From Synechococcales cyanobacterium GL140_1_metabinner_5_sub (GTDB lineage Bacteria > Cyanobacteriota > Cyanobacteriia > Cyanobacteriales > Chamaesiphonaceae), in NCBI GenBank assembly GCA_025359065.1, contig JANYHM010000098.1:1-64000 (forward strand): a stretch of 64,000 bases of DNA. Reading direction: 5' to 3'. A model generated the notes under the pieces. The model saw nothing but the letters and a program-made list of their open reading frames with translations, was not told the DNA's origin and did not search any database. This document shows positions 33,380-43,800 of the stretch, one piece after another. A program made the translations under genes and the position numbers. Position 1 is the first letter of the stretch. Every line of letters starts with the position of its first letter.

Positions 33380-35035
33380 CTATGTGACAAGAATATTTCG
33401 CTGTGATTTCTTGTGATCACTCTCAGGAGCATTTTGCTCAACATAGTCTCCAGTAGCCGGGTCTAGTTTTAAGAAAGAGGTATGCCCTTCTTCATCGTCA
33501 TCATTATTGAAGAACTCAATTTCTTCTTCTTCTGGAGCTTCTGGTTCCAGCATTTCTTGAACCACAACTTTTGGTGCAGTTTCCTCTAACTTATACCAAC
33601 CATACCAATTCATCACCACCAACCACATTACCGATAACAGCGCCGCCAAACTTAAGATCGATCCTTGATAAGTGGTAAGCATGGCCAACACTGGTAAAAT
33701 CATGCCCGCGATCGTGCAAATCACTGCGGCCAAAGAAGTCCGGAAATTTTTACCCAGACCCCAAGCACTAGCTATCAGCAAAATAGCAATTACTGGCCAC
33801 ACGATTTCTGGAGTGGCATAGACTGCGGTGATTTCGGTTTTAAATAACCGCATCACGTATGCCAGGGTCAAAATGCTAGTAACTGCAACTCCAGCACTAA
33901 TTAAAATATCTTTGATGCGCATAGGCACCGAAAGATACAGCATTACTAACCACCACAACCAAATGGCCGGGGCAAACAATATAACCTTGGGGATGACTCC
34001 CACTTGAGGCAGTAAAGAATTAGGTGCAGAAGCACCGATCGGGTAAGGGATAGCCGCATTATCTGGCAAAACCCAGGTGAAAGTTTTACCTGGCTTACGT
34101 TTTTCGATACTGCTGGGCATTAGACCGCTGGCAGAATTGATGTTGCTGAAATTAGTCTCGATCGCCAATTGAAACTTGGAAAGCAGCTCGCCTTTGGTAG
34201 CATACAACCAGCGCGGTGCGCCCTGGGCCTGATAAGAAGTTTTTAACTGAGTCGTCCCATTCGGCGCAATTTGAATTCGATATTCATATTCTCCAGCACT
34301 GTTAGACGAAATTCTGCGACCATCTTGCTCTACCGAATACCCTTGAACAATGTATGCTCCTTTAGGTGGAGCCATATTCAGCAGAAAATCTACCGAGCCT
34401 GGGGTAATGTTTCGTACTTCGTATTCACCCAGAAAACTTGTGGTGTATACCCACTTCTCGGCACTGCGCACTTTGCTCTTGTTGATATTCACCTTGATAT
34501 TGGAGCTATTTACAGGCAGCAGCCGAGTAACATCTTTTTCATCGCGGATTTTGGTGACTTTGCCATTGACATTTTCGCTGTAATTATAAGGTTCCTTGAC
34601 GGTGTAACGAATCTGAGGAGAGATTTGCTCAATTTGTTTTGCCGTAGCTGCGGCACGAGGAAATGCGCTTTGCTCCCAGATATGATAGCGGTTTGCCACC
34701 GTTGAACAAATTAATGCACCAATAATTAAAATGGCAAATACAACTGCTACATGCCGCAAAGAACGAATCAAATCGCTATAGCGAACTATCCAATCACCCA
34801 TTGCAACCATAGAAGATTCTTGCTGGGGTTTGATCGAAAAGTTGATGAGTGCGAGAGCAATACCTAAGCCGATCAAGATCGCGCAAAATACGATGATCCC
34901 TAGCGGCGCTCCGTTGATAATTAGGCTCAACCGATCGGGCTGAGTAACATCAGGGATTTCGGGGATGCCGTTAACAGCGTTTACAGCCAAAATGGGAAAG
35001 GGCATAAATCCACCCAAACAATCTAAAATTGACAT
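33380..35035 (-). CDS. conserved multi-pass membrane protein with large extracytoplasmic loop, unknown function
   Basis: The 551 residues have two membrane helices near 45-65 and 90-112, a soluble middle of about 230 residues (113-345) with beta-rich character, then about six membrane helices (346-500). A cytoplasmic acidic tail (EEEEIEFFNNDDDEEG) closes it. No enzyme or transporter motif is recognised. It is transcribed leftward toward a shared terminator with the lipoprotein gene. A sensor, channel or envelope role is possible, and none is supported. Confidence 0.65.
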   Translation of the reverse strand: MSILDCLGGFMPFPILAVNAVNGIPEIPDVTQPDRLSLIINGAPLGIIVFCAILIGLGIALALINFSIKPQQESSMVAMGDWIVRYSDLIRSLRHVAVVFAILIIGALICSTVANRYHIWEQSAFPRAAATAKQIEQISPQIRYTVKEPYNYSENVNGKVTKIRDEKDVTRLLPVNSSNIKVNINKSKVRSAEKWVYTTSFLGEYEVRNITPGSVDFLLNMAPPKGAYIVQGYSVEQDGRRISSNSAGEYEYRIQIAPNGTTQLKTSYQAQGAPRWLYATKGELLSKFQLAIETNFSNINSASGLMPSSIEKRKPGKTFTWVLPDNAAIPYPIGASAPNSLLPQVGVIPKVILFAPAIWLWWLVMLYLSVPMRIKDILISAGVAVTSILTLAYVMRLFKTEITAVYATPEIVWPVIAILLIASAWGLGKNFRTSLAAVICTIAGMILPVLAMLTTYQGSILSLAALLSVMWLVVMNWYGWYKLEETAPKVVVQEMLEPEAPEEEEIEFFNNDDDEEGHTSFLKLDPATGDYVEQNAPESDHKKSQRNILVT

Positions 35036-35194
35036 GAATTATGTAATCGGATCGATTCAGTCGCGAAAGCTAACCGGATAATACTCTCACTATTAAGTTA
35101 AGAAAAGGTAAAAATTTGGTTAATTCTTTTGTTGACTTTCATGCAGGCTTATTAAACCTAGTTCAGTCGCATCAAAAGCCTCACTTTAAGGCTG
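35036..35194. other. upstream region of the 551-aa membrane protein gene
   Basis: No gene is seen. The minus-strand promoter of the membrane-protein gene should be here. AT-rich DNA follows up to the inverted-repeat element at 35195. Confidence 0.35.
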
Positions 35195-35579
35195 GACAGT
35201 GCGAAGTTCTTTGTAGAGAAAAAAAGAACATTTCTATACCTAAATGGCTGAAATACTAATAAATATTAGCCTGTTTAATTATGGAGCTTTATAGTCGCTT
35301 AGAGCAAATCATGATGCTATTGCTATCAGCTTACTACAAATACTAGCTTTGGAGCTTCCTCAGCAGGTTTTGCACTTTGCCTAAACATGGTTATCCGAGC
35401 GAATAAATCGTTCGTCTCTCTCTTCAAAGTCAACGTGATTTCATTTTAAGCAAAAGCAATTCCTGTCTACTTTTAAATAAATTACTGGCTATAAAATTTC
35501 AGAAATTCTAAAGCATTGACCAACAAGTATTAAATCTTTGATACTGTTGTTACAAACATCACTGGAACTTCGCACTGTC
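35195..35579. mobile_element. 385-bp element with perfect 15-bp terminal inverted repeats (MITE-like)
   Basis: GACAGTGCGAAGTTC at 35195-35209 is repeated inverted as GAACTTCGCACTGTC at 35565-35579. The AT-rich interior has no frame of note. This is the structure of a non-autonomous transposon or the relic of an insertion sequence. No target duplication could be confirmed by eye. Confidence 0.55.
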
Positions 35580-35719
35580 AAGTTAGATGAATAATATTGT
35601 TTTGCACATTCGTATAAATTAATACAGTATACCTAAGTATTAAAATCATCCATCAAGCTTCAAAATGCCTTTCAGCAAAGATTTGCAAGCATTAAGATGA
35701 AAAATAGTGATTGCTTCCA

Positions 35720-35760
35720 GTTAACCAATAGATAGCTATTTCTTAACTTTTGACTGATAA
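35720..35760 (+). promoter_or_regulatory. probable Pho box before the NPP-PhoD gene
   Basis: GTTAACCA (35720-35727) and CTTAACTT (35742-35749) are 22 bases apart, with weaker octamers at 35731 (GATAGCTA) and 35753 (ACTGATAA) in the same 11-base phase. The distance to the gene start is about 210 bases. Confidence 0.55.
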
Positions 35761-35968
35761 CATAACATCAAGCTACTCAGTATGCCCATATTGAGTAGCC
35801 TTTGCCATGCTGCAAAATGGCCGCTAACATTCGCCTATTTCCCCCTCTGCCAAAATGATTAAAACATATTCATTTTTTCTGCAAAGTCTAAAATGTTTAC
35901 TGTCATCTGAGCGCAGAGGAAGTGTAAAGCAAACGTATTTTTAATATTATTAGGCAAAGCAAAATACC

Positions 35969-38900
35969 ATGAGTCCTAAAGTAATCGTAATTTCCCTAGA
36001 TGGTGCTACTGATAGCATTGTTGATAAGTATTTGGCAAATGGGGTTTTAGATTCTAAAACCGGTTTGGGGCTTCTAAAAAGTAAGGGGGTAGCAGCTACA
36101 GACAATGAAACGGTTACTCCTTCATTGACTGCGCCTTCGCACATTGCGATCGCTACTGGTTCCACCGCAGTTAACAATGACATCAATGCTAATAGCTTTC
36201 ACTTAATTTCTAACCCCTTTTTGACCAATACCAGCGGGTTTGCTGCTCCGATCGGTGGCTACACATACCAATCGGGCATCGACCCCTCTGAAAGCACCAG
36301 TCCCACCGCCAACCCACTGTGGTTAACTCTGCAAGCCGCTGGCAAAAAGGTAGTTGCAGCAACTTTTCCGGGTGCTGATGGTGCCACCATTAAGTCTTCT
36401 ACTGGCATTGTTTTAGATAAAAAAGAAGACCGCACGGTCAGTTACACAGTGCCATTTGGTGAATTTGGTGGTCAGGGTGCCAAAGGATTCAATCTGACTG
36501 CTGTGGATTTTGGGGCAGCGGCGCAGATGACTCTAGATCAGTTGAAGGCAATCAATAAAACCTCTTTTAGCCCGGTATTGCAGACTAAAGCGGCGATCGA
36601 CTCTTTCACGATCGGTGGAGTAAAATTTGATTTTCAAATAGCCACTTTAGATACTACTAATGACGGTAAGGTTAACTACGATAGTGTGGTGGTCTTTGAC
36701 GCAGCGCAAGGTATTAAAGCTTCTCCAGCCACTTTGCCCAGCACTGGCTCCGCATTCTTGAAGGCTGGTGATATCGCATCCCAGCCTTTTTATTTGGAAG
36801 GTACACCCAATAAAGTAGGCACCGGTTTCTTCCTCAGTAATTTAGCCGCTGATCTTTCTACTGTAAGGATTGCTCGCTACTCTGCCAACGATATTCCTCG
36901 TCCAGCCGATAACCCTGGGGTCGTCGCTAACGTTGATGATATTAACAACAATGTGGGTTTTTGGAAGCCCCAAGCTGATTTCAGGATTCCTGAGAAGCTG
37001 TCTCCGGGTTTTGATAAATTCACTGATCTAGAACTGGAAGTAATCTACCAAGATCAGGTGAAATCGTTTGTTGAGTATCAAACTAATGTAGCAATTCGAG
37101 CTATTAAGCAAAATAACAGCTCTGATTTGGTCTTGACTTATATTGAGCAACCCGATGGTTCTGAACACCAATTTTTACTCACGGATCCGCGTCAGGCTAG
37201 TGACTTTACTAATCCTAACAGCATTGGTGCCGGTCAGGATGCTGCCAAGGTTGCTCGCTATCAAAAGTATGTAGAAGTGGCTTACCAAGAGGCCAACAAA
37301 GCTGTCCAAAAAATCATTGATACGGTAGGGGTAGATGCAAATGGTAAGCCTAACAGCGACATTATTGTCGTGTCGGATCACGGTTTTGCGCCTTTTCACA
37401 CCGCAGTCAACCTCAATAACTTTTTGAAGAATGCTGGTTTCGATAGCAATAAAGTCAGAGCTATTACTAGTGGACCTGCTGTAAATATCTACTTTAACCT
37501 GAAGGGTCGAGAACCTAATGGAACTGTGGAAGTGGCAGAATATTTAACACTCCAAAAACAGGTGGTCGATGCCTTAAAAGGTTTTGTTGATACCAATTCT
37601 AACTACGTGATAGGAGCCGCTAATGCTGCTGTTTTTGACAAGGTTTATAACCGTGCAGTGCCAGCTACAGCTACTACCGCCAACGATATTATTAATGCCC
37701 GAGGCGCGTTTATTGGCGAAGATACTGGCGATGTGTTTGCGCTGTTGAAAATTGGTTATAACTTTGATGGGACTCAGGCTACGCCAGTAATTCGCAAAGG
37801 TGATACCACCAGTACTAGTCCGGTTTTCTCTGTACCTAATTTCTATGGTGCTCATGGTTATGACCCGACGCTGCCAGAAATGAAGGCGATTTTCTATGCA
37901 GCAGGGCCAGATATTGCGCAGCAAGCTTTGGGTAGCGTAAAAAATATTGATGTGGCACCGACGATCGAGAAGATCTTGGGTGTGCTACCAGCTTCTACTG
38001 TAAATGGTACGCCCTTATCTTTAAGTCCATTTCCCAATGGCGTAGCAAGTGGTGATACGACCCAGACTTCTACAGTGCTGTGGACGCGCAGTAATACTTT
38101 GGGTAAGGTCACGTTTGAATATTCCACTAAATCGGACTTTAGTTCGATAGCTGGCACTAAAACCGCCACAATTACTGATGCTCTGCAACCAGTGAAGGTA
38201 GAAATTAATGACCTTACTGCTAACACTGATTATTTCTATCGGGCGATCGATCCTAACGGTGACAAGTCCACTGGTAAATTTAGTACGGCGGCTGCCCTGG
38301 GAGTTAGAACTGGCTTGAAATTCGGTGTCTCTGGTGACTGGCGAGGTGAATTGGCACCTTATCCAGCTATTAGTAATGCTGACGATGCTAAACTAAAGTT
38401 CTTTGTAGAATTTGGTGACACTATTTATGCTGATGTGGCATCACCAGCGCTGAAAAATCTAGATGGCACAGAGAAAGCTCAGGCTACTACTCTCGGTGAT
38501 TACCGCACCAAACATTCCGAGGTTTATAGTACCAGGGGTGGCCAAAATACTTTTGCCGATTTACGATCTTCTACTTCAATTTTGGCAACTATTGATGACC
38601 ACGAAGTCGTCAATGACTTTGCCGGTGGCCAAGATTTAGCGACTTCCTCTGCTGCTGAACAGGCTCTGTATGGAGCAAAGACTGGGTTAATTAACGACTC
38701 ACCACTGTTTGAAAGTGGTTTGCAGGCATTCCAAGAATATAATCCGTTGCGTGACCTCACCTACAGTACTTCTGGAGATGTGCGGACTGACGGTGAACGG
38801 AAGGTTTATCGATCGAACTCTTTTGGTAGTGATGCTGCTACGTTTGTTTTAGACGCTCGCTCTTTTCGTGATACGGAGTTGCCCGAAGTCACTAATCCTA

Positions 38901-40687
38901 ACGATGCCGCTCAGGTGGGTAAATTTTTAGCTGCTTCTTTTGACCCAAAGCGCACTTTGTTGGGCAAGCAACAGTTAGATGATCTGAAGCGAGATCTGCT
39001 GCAATCGCAGAAAGATGGGGTGACATGGAAATTCATCATGATTCCTGAGCCGATTCAGAATATTGGGGTGTTGGCAGCAGGCGATCGATTTGAAGGATAT
39101 GCGGCTGAGCGCACCGAGATCCTGAAATATATTAACGACAACAAAATCTCTAACGTAGTTTTTGTTTCGGCTGATATTCACGGTACTTTGGTTAACAATC
39201 TCACTTACCAAACTGCTCCTGGCCAACCCCAAATTGCTACTAGTGCATTTGAAATAAGTACCGGCTCGGTGGCTTACTCTGAGCCATTTGGCCCTACGGT
39301 GGCTCAATTAGGTGCGGCATTAGGAGTGCTCACACCAGCTCAGAAGGCGGCTTATGACGCTGGCACCCCAGCAGTGAGAGATGCCATTATCAAAGGCATT
39401 GTTGATGCCGGATTGCAACCATTGGGCTATGACCCCTTAGGCTTAGATAAAAACCTGACTCAAGCTAATGGTTTAATTAATGCCAAGCTGTTGCAAGGTG
39501 ACTATGTTGCTACTAATACCTTTGGTTGGACTGAGTTCAATATTGACCAAAAAACCCAAAAGCTTACTGTAACTACTTACGGCATTGATCCTTATACTCG
39601 GGCAGAGTTGGAGGCAAACCCCACGGCAATTACTAGTCGTCAACCCAAAATAGTTAGTCAGTTTGAGGTAGTACCGAGTGCGACTGATTTAGAGCTGACT
39701 CAAGTTTTGGATAATTCCAGTCCGGGTATCGGCGACCAGGTCAACTTCAACCTGACGCTTTCTAACAAAGGTGCTATTTTGGCCGATGCAATTAAAGTAG
39801 TAGACTTGTTGCCTAAGGAACTGAGCTTCGTTTCAGCTACTGCTGGACAAGGTACCTATGATAATAAAACCGGTCTGTGGGATGTAGGTGCTGTTGATGT
39901 TAACGGTAGCACTACTCTCAAAATCACCGCCAAGGTAGATGGTAATGGCTTATTGACCAACAAAGCTGAAATCACAGCTCAAAAGCAGGCTGATGTTGAC
40001 TCTACCCCTGGTAACAATATTGCTGCTGAGGACGACCAAACTTCGGTGGCTTTAAGTCCAGCAGCCTTGGTTTTAGGTACTACCGGAGCTAATCAATTGG
40101 ATGCAGGCATCACTCCTGGATTTGATGGTAAAAACGATGTGGTCTTCACTGGGGCTGGTAATGACAAGGTGGATGTGGCGATCGCTGGTGCAGCAGCCGG
40201 TAACAACCGGATTGATACTGGCAGTGGCAATGATGTAATTTTTATTGCTGATGCCGATCGAGTTTTTGGCAGTCTTGGTGATGATGAGTTCGAGGCCACT
40301 GATGCTAAGGATTACCGTGCTTCTGGTGGAGCTGGTAACGATACTTTCTATTTAGGCATCAATGGTAAAGCCTTGGGTGGCGAAGGTAACGACAAGTTTT
40401 ATGTTGGCACCGGAGGAGGCAACCTGCTCTCTGGTGGTGCTGGTGTAGATCAGTTCTGGATTGCCAATGGTGACATACCTGCTGCTGCCAATACCATTTT
40501 GGACTTCCAGATTGGTACTGATGTGATTGGCATTCAGGGCGTTGGGGCTAATGCTACCAATGTTGTTCTAACTCAAGTGGGAGCTGATACTTCTATTGGT
40601 TTCAGCGGCCAGACCTTAGCTTTGCTCAAAGGCATTCAAGCTAGCAGCTTAACTCCTAGTAACCCAGGTCAGTTCGTTTTTGCCTAG
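35969..40687 (+). CDS. fused NPP-type phosphatase + PhoD phosphatase + DUF11 + RTX secretion module
   Basis: The 1572 residues start with an alkaline phosphatase/nucleotide-pyrophosphatase fold (1 to about 680): ISLDGATDSIVD for metal binding, nucleophile Thr in TPSLTAPSH, then VVSDHGFAPFH and GAHGYD. A PhoD-type phosphatase follows (about 687-1235): SPFPNGVASGD, an N-terminal Ig-like part, FGVSGDWRG, VEFGDTIYAD, DDHEVVNDF, and DIHG near the end. A DUF11 domain is about 1238-1360, and RTX-like repeats from about 1368 form the C-terminal secretion module. No signal peptide is present, so type I secretion is expected. Two catalytic folds for phosphate esters in one chain are unusual. Confidence 0.88.
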   Translation: MSPKVIVISLDGATDSIVDKYLANGVLDSKTGLGLLKSKGVAATDNETVTPSLTAPSHIAIATGSTAVNNDINANSFHLISNPFLTNTSGFAAPIGGYTYQSGIDPSESTSPTANPLWLTLQAAGKKVVAATFPGADGATIKSSTGIVLDKKEDRTVSYTVPFGEFGGQGAKGFNLTAVDFGAAAQMTLDQLKAINKTSFSPVLQTKAAIDSFTIGGVKFDFQIATLDTTNDGKVNYDSVVVFDAAQGIKASPATLPSTGSAFLKAGDIASQPFYLEGTPNKVGTGFFLSNLAADLSTVRIARYSANDIPRPADNPGVVANVDDINNNVGFWKPQADFRIPEKLSPGFDKFTDLELEVIYQDQVKSFVEYQTNVAIRAIKQNNSSDLVLTYIEQPDGSEHQFLLTDPRQASDFTNPNSIGAGQDAAKVARYQKYVEVAYQEANKAVQKIIDTVGVDANGKPNSDIIVVSDHGFAPFHTAVNLNNFLKNAGFDSNKVRAITSGPAVNIYFNLKGREPNGTVEVAEYLTLQKQVVDALKGFVDTNSNYVIGAANAAVFDKVYNRAVPATATTANDIINARGAFIGEDTGDVFALLKIGYNFDGTQATPVIRKGDTTSTSPVFSVPNFYGAHGYDPTLPEMKAIFYAAGPDIAQQALGSVKNIDVAPTIEKILGVLPASTVNGTPLSLSPFPNGVASGDTTQTSTVLWTRSNTLGKVTFEYSTKSDFSSIAGTKTATITDALQPVKVEINDLTANTDYFYRAIDPNGDKSTGKFSTAAALGVRTGLKFGVSGDWRGELAPYPAISNADDAKLKFFVEFGDTIYADVASPALKNLDGTEKAQATTLGDYRTKHSEVYSTRGGQNTFADLRSSTSILATIDDHEVVNDFAGGQDLATSSAAEQALYGAKTGLINDSPLFESGLQAFQEYNPLRDLTYSTSGDVRTDGERKVYRSNSFGSDAATFVLDARSFRDTELPEVTNPNDAAQVGKFLAASFDPKRTLLGKQQLDDLKRDLLQSQKDGVTWKFIMIPEPIQNIGVLAAGDRFEGYAAERTEILKYINDNKISNVVFVSADIHGTLVNNLTYQTAPGQPQIATSAFEISTGSVAYSEPFGPTVAQLGAALGVLTPAQKAAYDAGTPAVRDAIIKGIVDAGLQPLGYDPLGLDKNLTQANGLINAKLLQGDYVATNTFGWTEFNIDQKTQKLTVTTYGIDPYTRAELEANPTAITSRQPKIVSQFEVVPSATDLELTQVLDNSSPGIGDQVNFNLTLSNKGAILADAIKVVDLLPKELSFVSATAGQGTYDNKTGLWDVGAVDVNGSTTLKITAKVDGNGLLTNKAEITAQKQADVDSTPGNNIAAEDDQTSVALSPAALVLGTTGANQLDAGITPGFDGKNDVVFTGAGNDKVDVAIAGAAAGNNRIDTGSGNDVIFIADADRVFGSLGDDEFEATDAKDYRASGGAGNDTFYLGINGKALGGEGNDKFYVGTGGGNLLSGGAGVDQFWIANGDIPAAANTILDFQIGTDVIGIQGVGANATNVVLTQVGADTSIGFSGQTLALLKGIQASSLTPSNPGQFVFA

Positions 40688-40694
40688 GGCTAAA

Positions 40695-40720
40695 AAGTCC
40701 GGCTCTTAAATGTCGGACTT
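40695..40720 (+). terminator. hairpin after the NPP-PhoD gene, weak terminator
   Basis: AAGTCCG (40695-40701) pairs with CGGACTT (40714-40720). No T run follows, so read-through to the next RTX gene (169 bases later) is plausible. Confidence 0.4.
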
Positions 40721-40856
40721 CTGGCTGGGGTCGATGATTTTATTGTTATCAATGACTCATCAATCATTACAGTTTAAGTTTTATGCCAACAGTGTCAATC
40801 CGCAGTGGTGGGTAATGCCCGCCAGCGAATCTTTAATAATAACAAACAGGTAAATC

Positions 40857-43800
40857 ATGGCAGATACTACTCCCCAAGTTACGCTCAAAGGTTACGCTTC
40901 GCTTCCGGCTGATACATTTGCTGCGGGGCCAAAATCTGGGGCAGCAATTACTGGCAACTTGAATGGCAAGACTATTCCGTTTCCTTCCCAGCCAGTGCAA
41001 GGATTTAGCGCCGTTCAAATTGCTGATGGTAATTCTTTTTGGTACTTGCCCGATAACGGTTATGGTGCCAAGGGTAATAGCGCCGACTTTTTGCTGCGGT
41101 TATATCGTGCCGACCCTAGCTTTCAAGGTTATGAAGCAGGTGGCGATGGCAGCATCAAGATCTTAGATTTTGTGCAGTTTTCTGATCCTGACAAAAAAGT
41201 ACCATTCAACATTGTTAATCAAACTACCAGCGATCGGCTATTAACCGGTGCAGACTTTGATATCGAATCTCTCACAATCGCCAAAGATGGCACCTTTTGG
41301 ATTGGGGAAGAGTTTGGCCCATACCTGCTGCATTTTGATACCACTGGTAAATTGTTAGATGCCCCGATCGCTACTCCTAACACCGCTAAGTTCAACACCC
41401 TCAACGGTCAAGCCCCCATCGTGATTGGTCACAGAGGAGCCTCCGGCGAACGCCCCGAACATACTTTAGCTTCCTATCAGCTAGCGATCGAGCGCGGTGC
41501 TGATTTTATTGAACCAGACTTAGTAGTTACTAAAGATGGTGTATTGATTGCCCGTCATGAGCCAATGTTGGCCAGTTTAAATGCCGATGGCACTGTCAGC
41601 AGCGATACTACAACCGACGTTTATTTGCGTCCAGAGTTTGCTGATCGCAAAAAGACCAAAAAATTAGATGGCACCGATGTCACTGGTTGGTTTGCCGAAG
41701 ATTTTACCCTGGCAGAAATCAAAAAGATTCGGGCGATCGAAAGATTATCGTTTCGTGAGCATACTTTTGATGGAGTTTACGAAATTCCGACCTTTGATGA
41801 AGTTATTGGTTTGGTGAAAAAGTATGAGGCTGATACGGGCAAAAAAATTGGTATCTATCCCGAAACTAAGCACCCCACATACTTTTCAGAAAAGGGCTTT
41901 AATACTAGCCAGCTATTGGTAGATGCTTTAGTCAAAAATAATTTCACCGATCCGAAAAGAATCTATATTCAGTCTTTTGAAGTTGGCAACCTCAAAGATC
42001 TGAAAAATAATATCTTGCCCAAAGCAGGCATCAAAGTTCCTTTGATTCAACTCTTGGATGCTGATGATGTAAAGCTGGATGGTGGCTTAATTGAAATTCA
42101 GCCCTATGACTTTGTAAAAAGTGGTGACAAGCGCACTTATGCAGACCTGCGCACACCAGCCGGACTGAAGGAAATTGCTACCTATGCCGATGGCATCGGT
42201 CCTTGGAAGCGGATGATTTTATCGGTCAAAGGTACCGATGCTAACAGCGATGGCAAAGCCGATGACATTAACGGTGATGGTGCAGTAAATGATGCTGATA
42301 AAACTCTCTTAGCACCCACTACTTTAATTACTGATGCTCATAAAGCTGGTTTGCAGGTGCACCTCTACACTCTGCGGAACGAACCACGCTATTTGGCTGC
42401 TGACTACAAAGGCGATCCAGAAGCGGAGGTTAAACAGTATATTCAGCTTGGCGTAGATGGTTTCTTTGACGATTTTCCCGGCACTGCTGACAAAGTGCGC
42501 GATCAGATTGCGAATCCTTTAGTGCAGTCTCCTGATAACCCAGATGTTTCTAAGCCCGCTAATTTTAATACTTTAGATAAAAAGCCTCCGATCGTTATTG
42601 GTCATAGAGGTGCTGCTGGAGAACGTCCTGAGCATACCCTGGCTTCATATAAAGCAGCGATCGCTGATGGTGCAGATTTTATTGAGCCAGACTTAGTAGT
42701 TACGAAGGACGGTATTCTCATTGCTCGGCATGAGCCACTCCTAGCAGCAGTGAACTTAAATGCTGATGGCACCATTAAAAAAGATGCCGCCGGTAAATTT
42801 GAGCTAAACACCACTAACACTACTACTGATGTCTATCTGGTTGACAAATTTGCTAGTCGTCTCACAGTCAAAACTGTGGATGGGCAAAAAGTTGGTGGTT
42901 GGTTTGCGGAAGACTTTACTCTAGCTGAAATCAAAGAGTTAAATGCGATCGAACGGCTCCCAGCTCTGCGCGGGACTAAATATGATGGTGATAAGCTCAA
43001 AGTAGCAACTTTGGATGAAATCATTGATTTGGTGCAGCAATATGAGAAGGAAACTGGTATTAAAATTGGGATCTACCCCGAAACCAAGCATCCTACTTAC
43101 TTTGCCACCGAAGGTAAATACCTAGACGGCACGCCAATCAAAGTCAGCTTGGGTCAAAAGCTCATTGATCAGTTAGTGAAACGAAACTTTACTGATCCTA
43201 ACCGAATTTTTATTCAGTCTTTTGAAGTTGGTAATCTGCAAGAGCTGAAAAATACCATCATGCCCAAGGCTGCGGTAAATATTCCGCTAATTCAGCTGAT
43301 CAGCAGTGCTGGTAGTCCTTATGATTTCACTTTTAACAAAGACGCTCGTACTTATGCCGATTTGATCAAGCCTGCTGGTTTGATTGAAGTTGCCAAATAC
43401 GCTACTGGCATCGGACCAGACAAGCGGACAATTGTTCCCGCTAGCACAGTAGACAAAAACAACGATGGCAAACCCGACGACCTGAACGGTGATGGTCAAA
43501 TTAGTGATGCTGATCGAGTTCTTGGTCAACCAACAACCCTAATTACTGACGCTCACGCGGCTGGTCTGAAGGTTCACCTTTATACCCTGCGGGATGATCC
43601 TTTCTTTGTAGCCTCTGATTACGGTGGCAATGTGCGCAAAGAATATGAGCAGTTCATCAAGCTGGGCGTAGATGGCTTCTTTACCGACTTTGCTGCTACT
43701 GGCTACGATGTCCGCCGCGAATTAATCGCTGGTGCCAACGTCTCCACTGCCCTCGGACGCACCGGAGACACGGTAACTTCTAACCTCAATGGCTCCCGAG

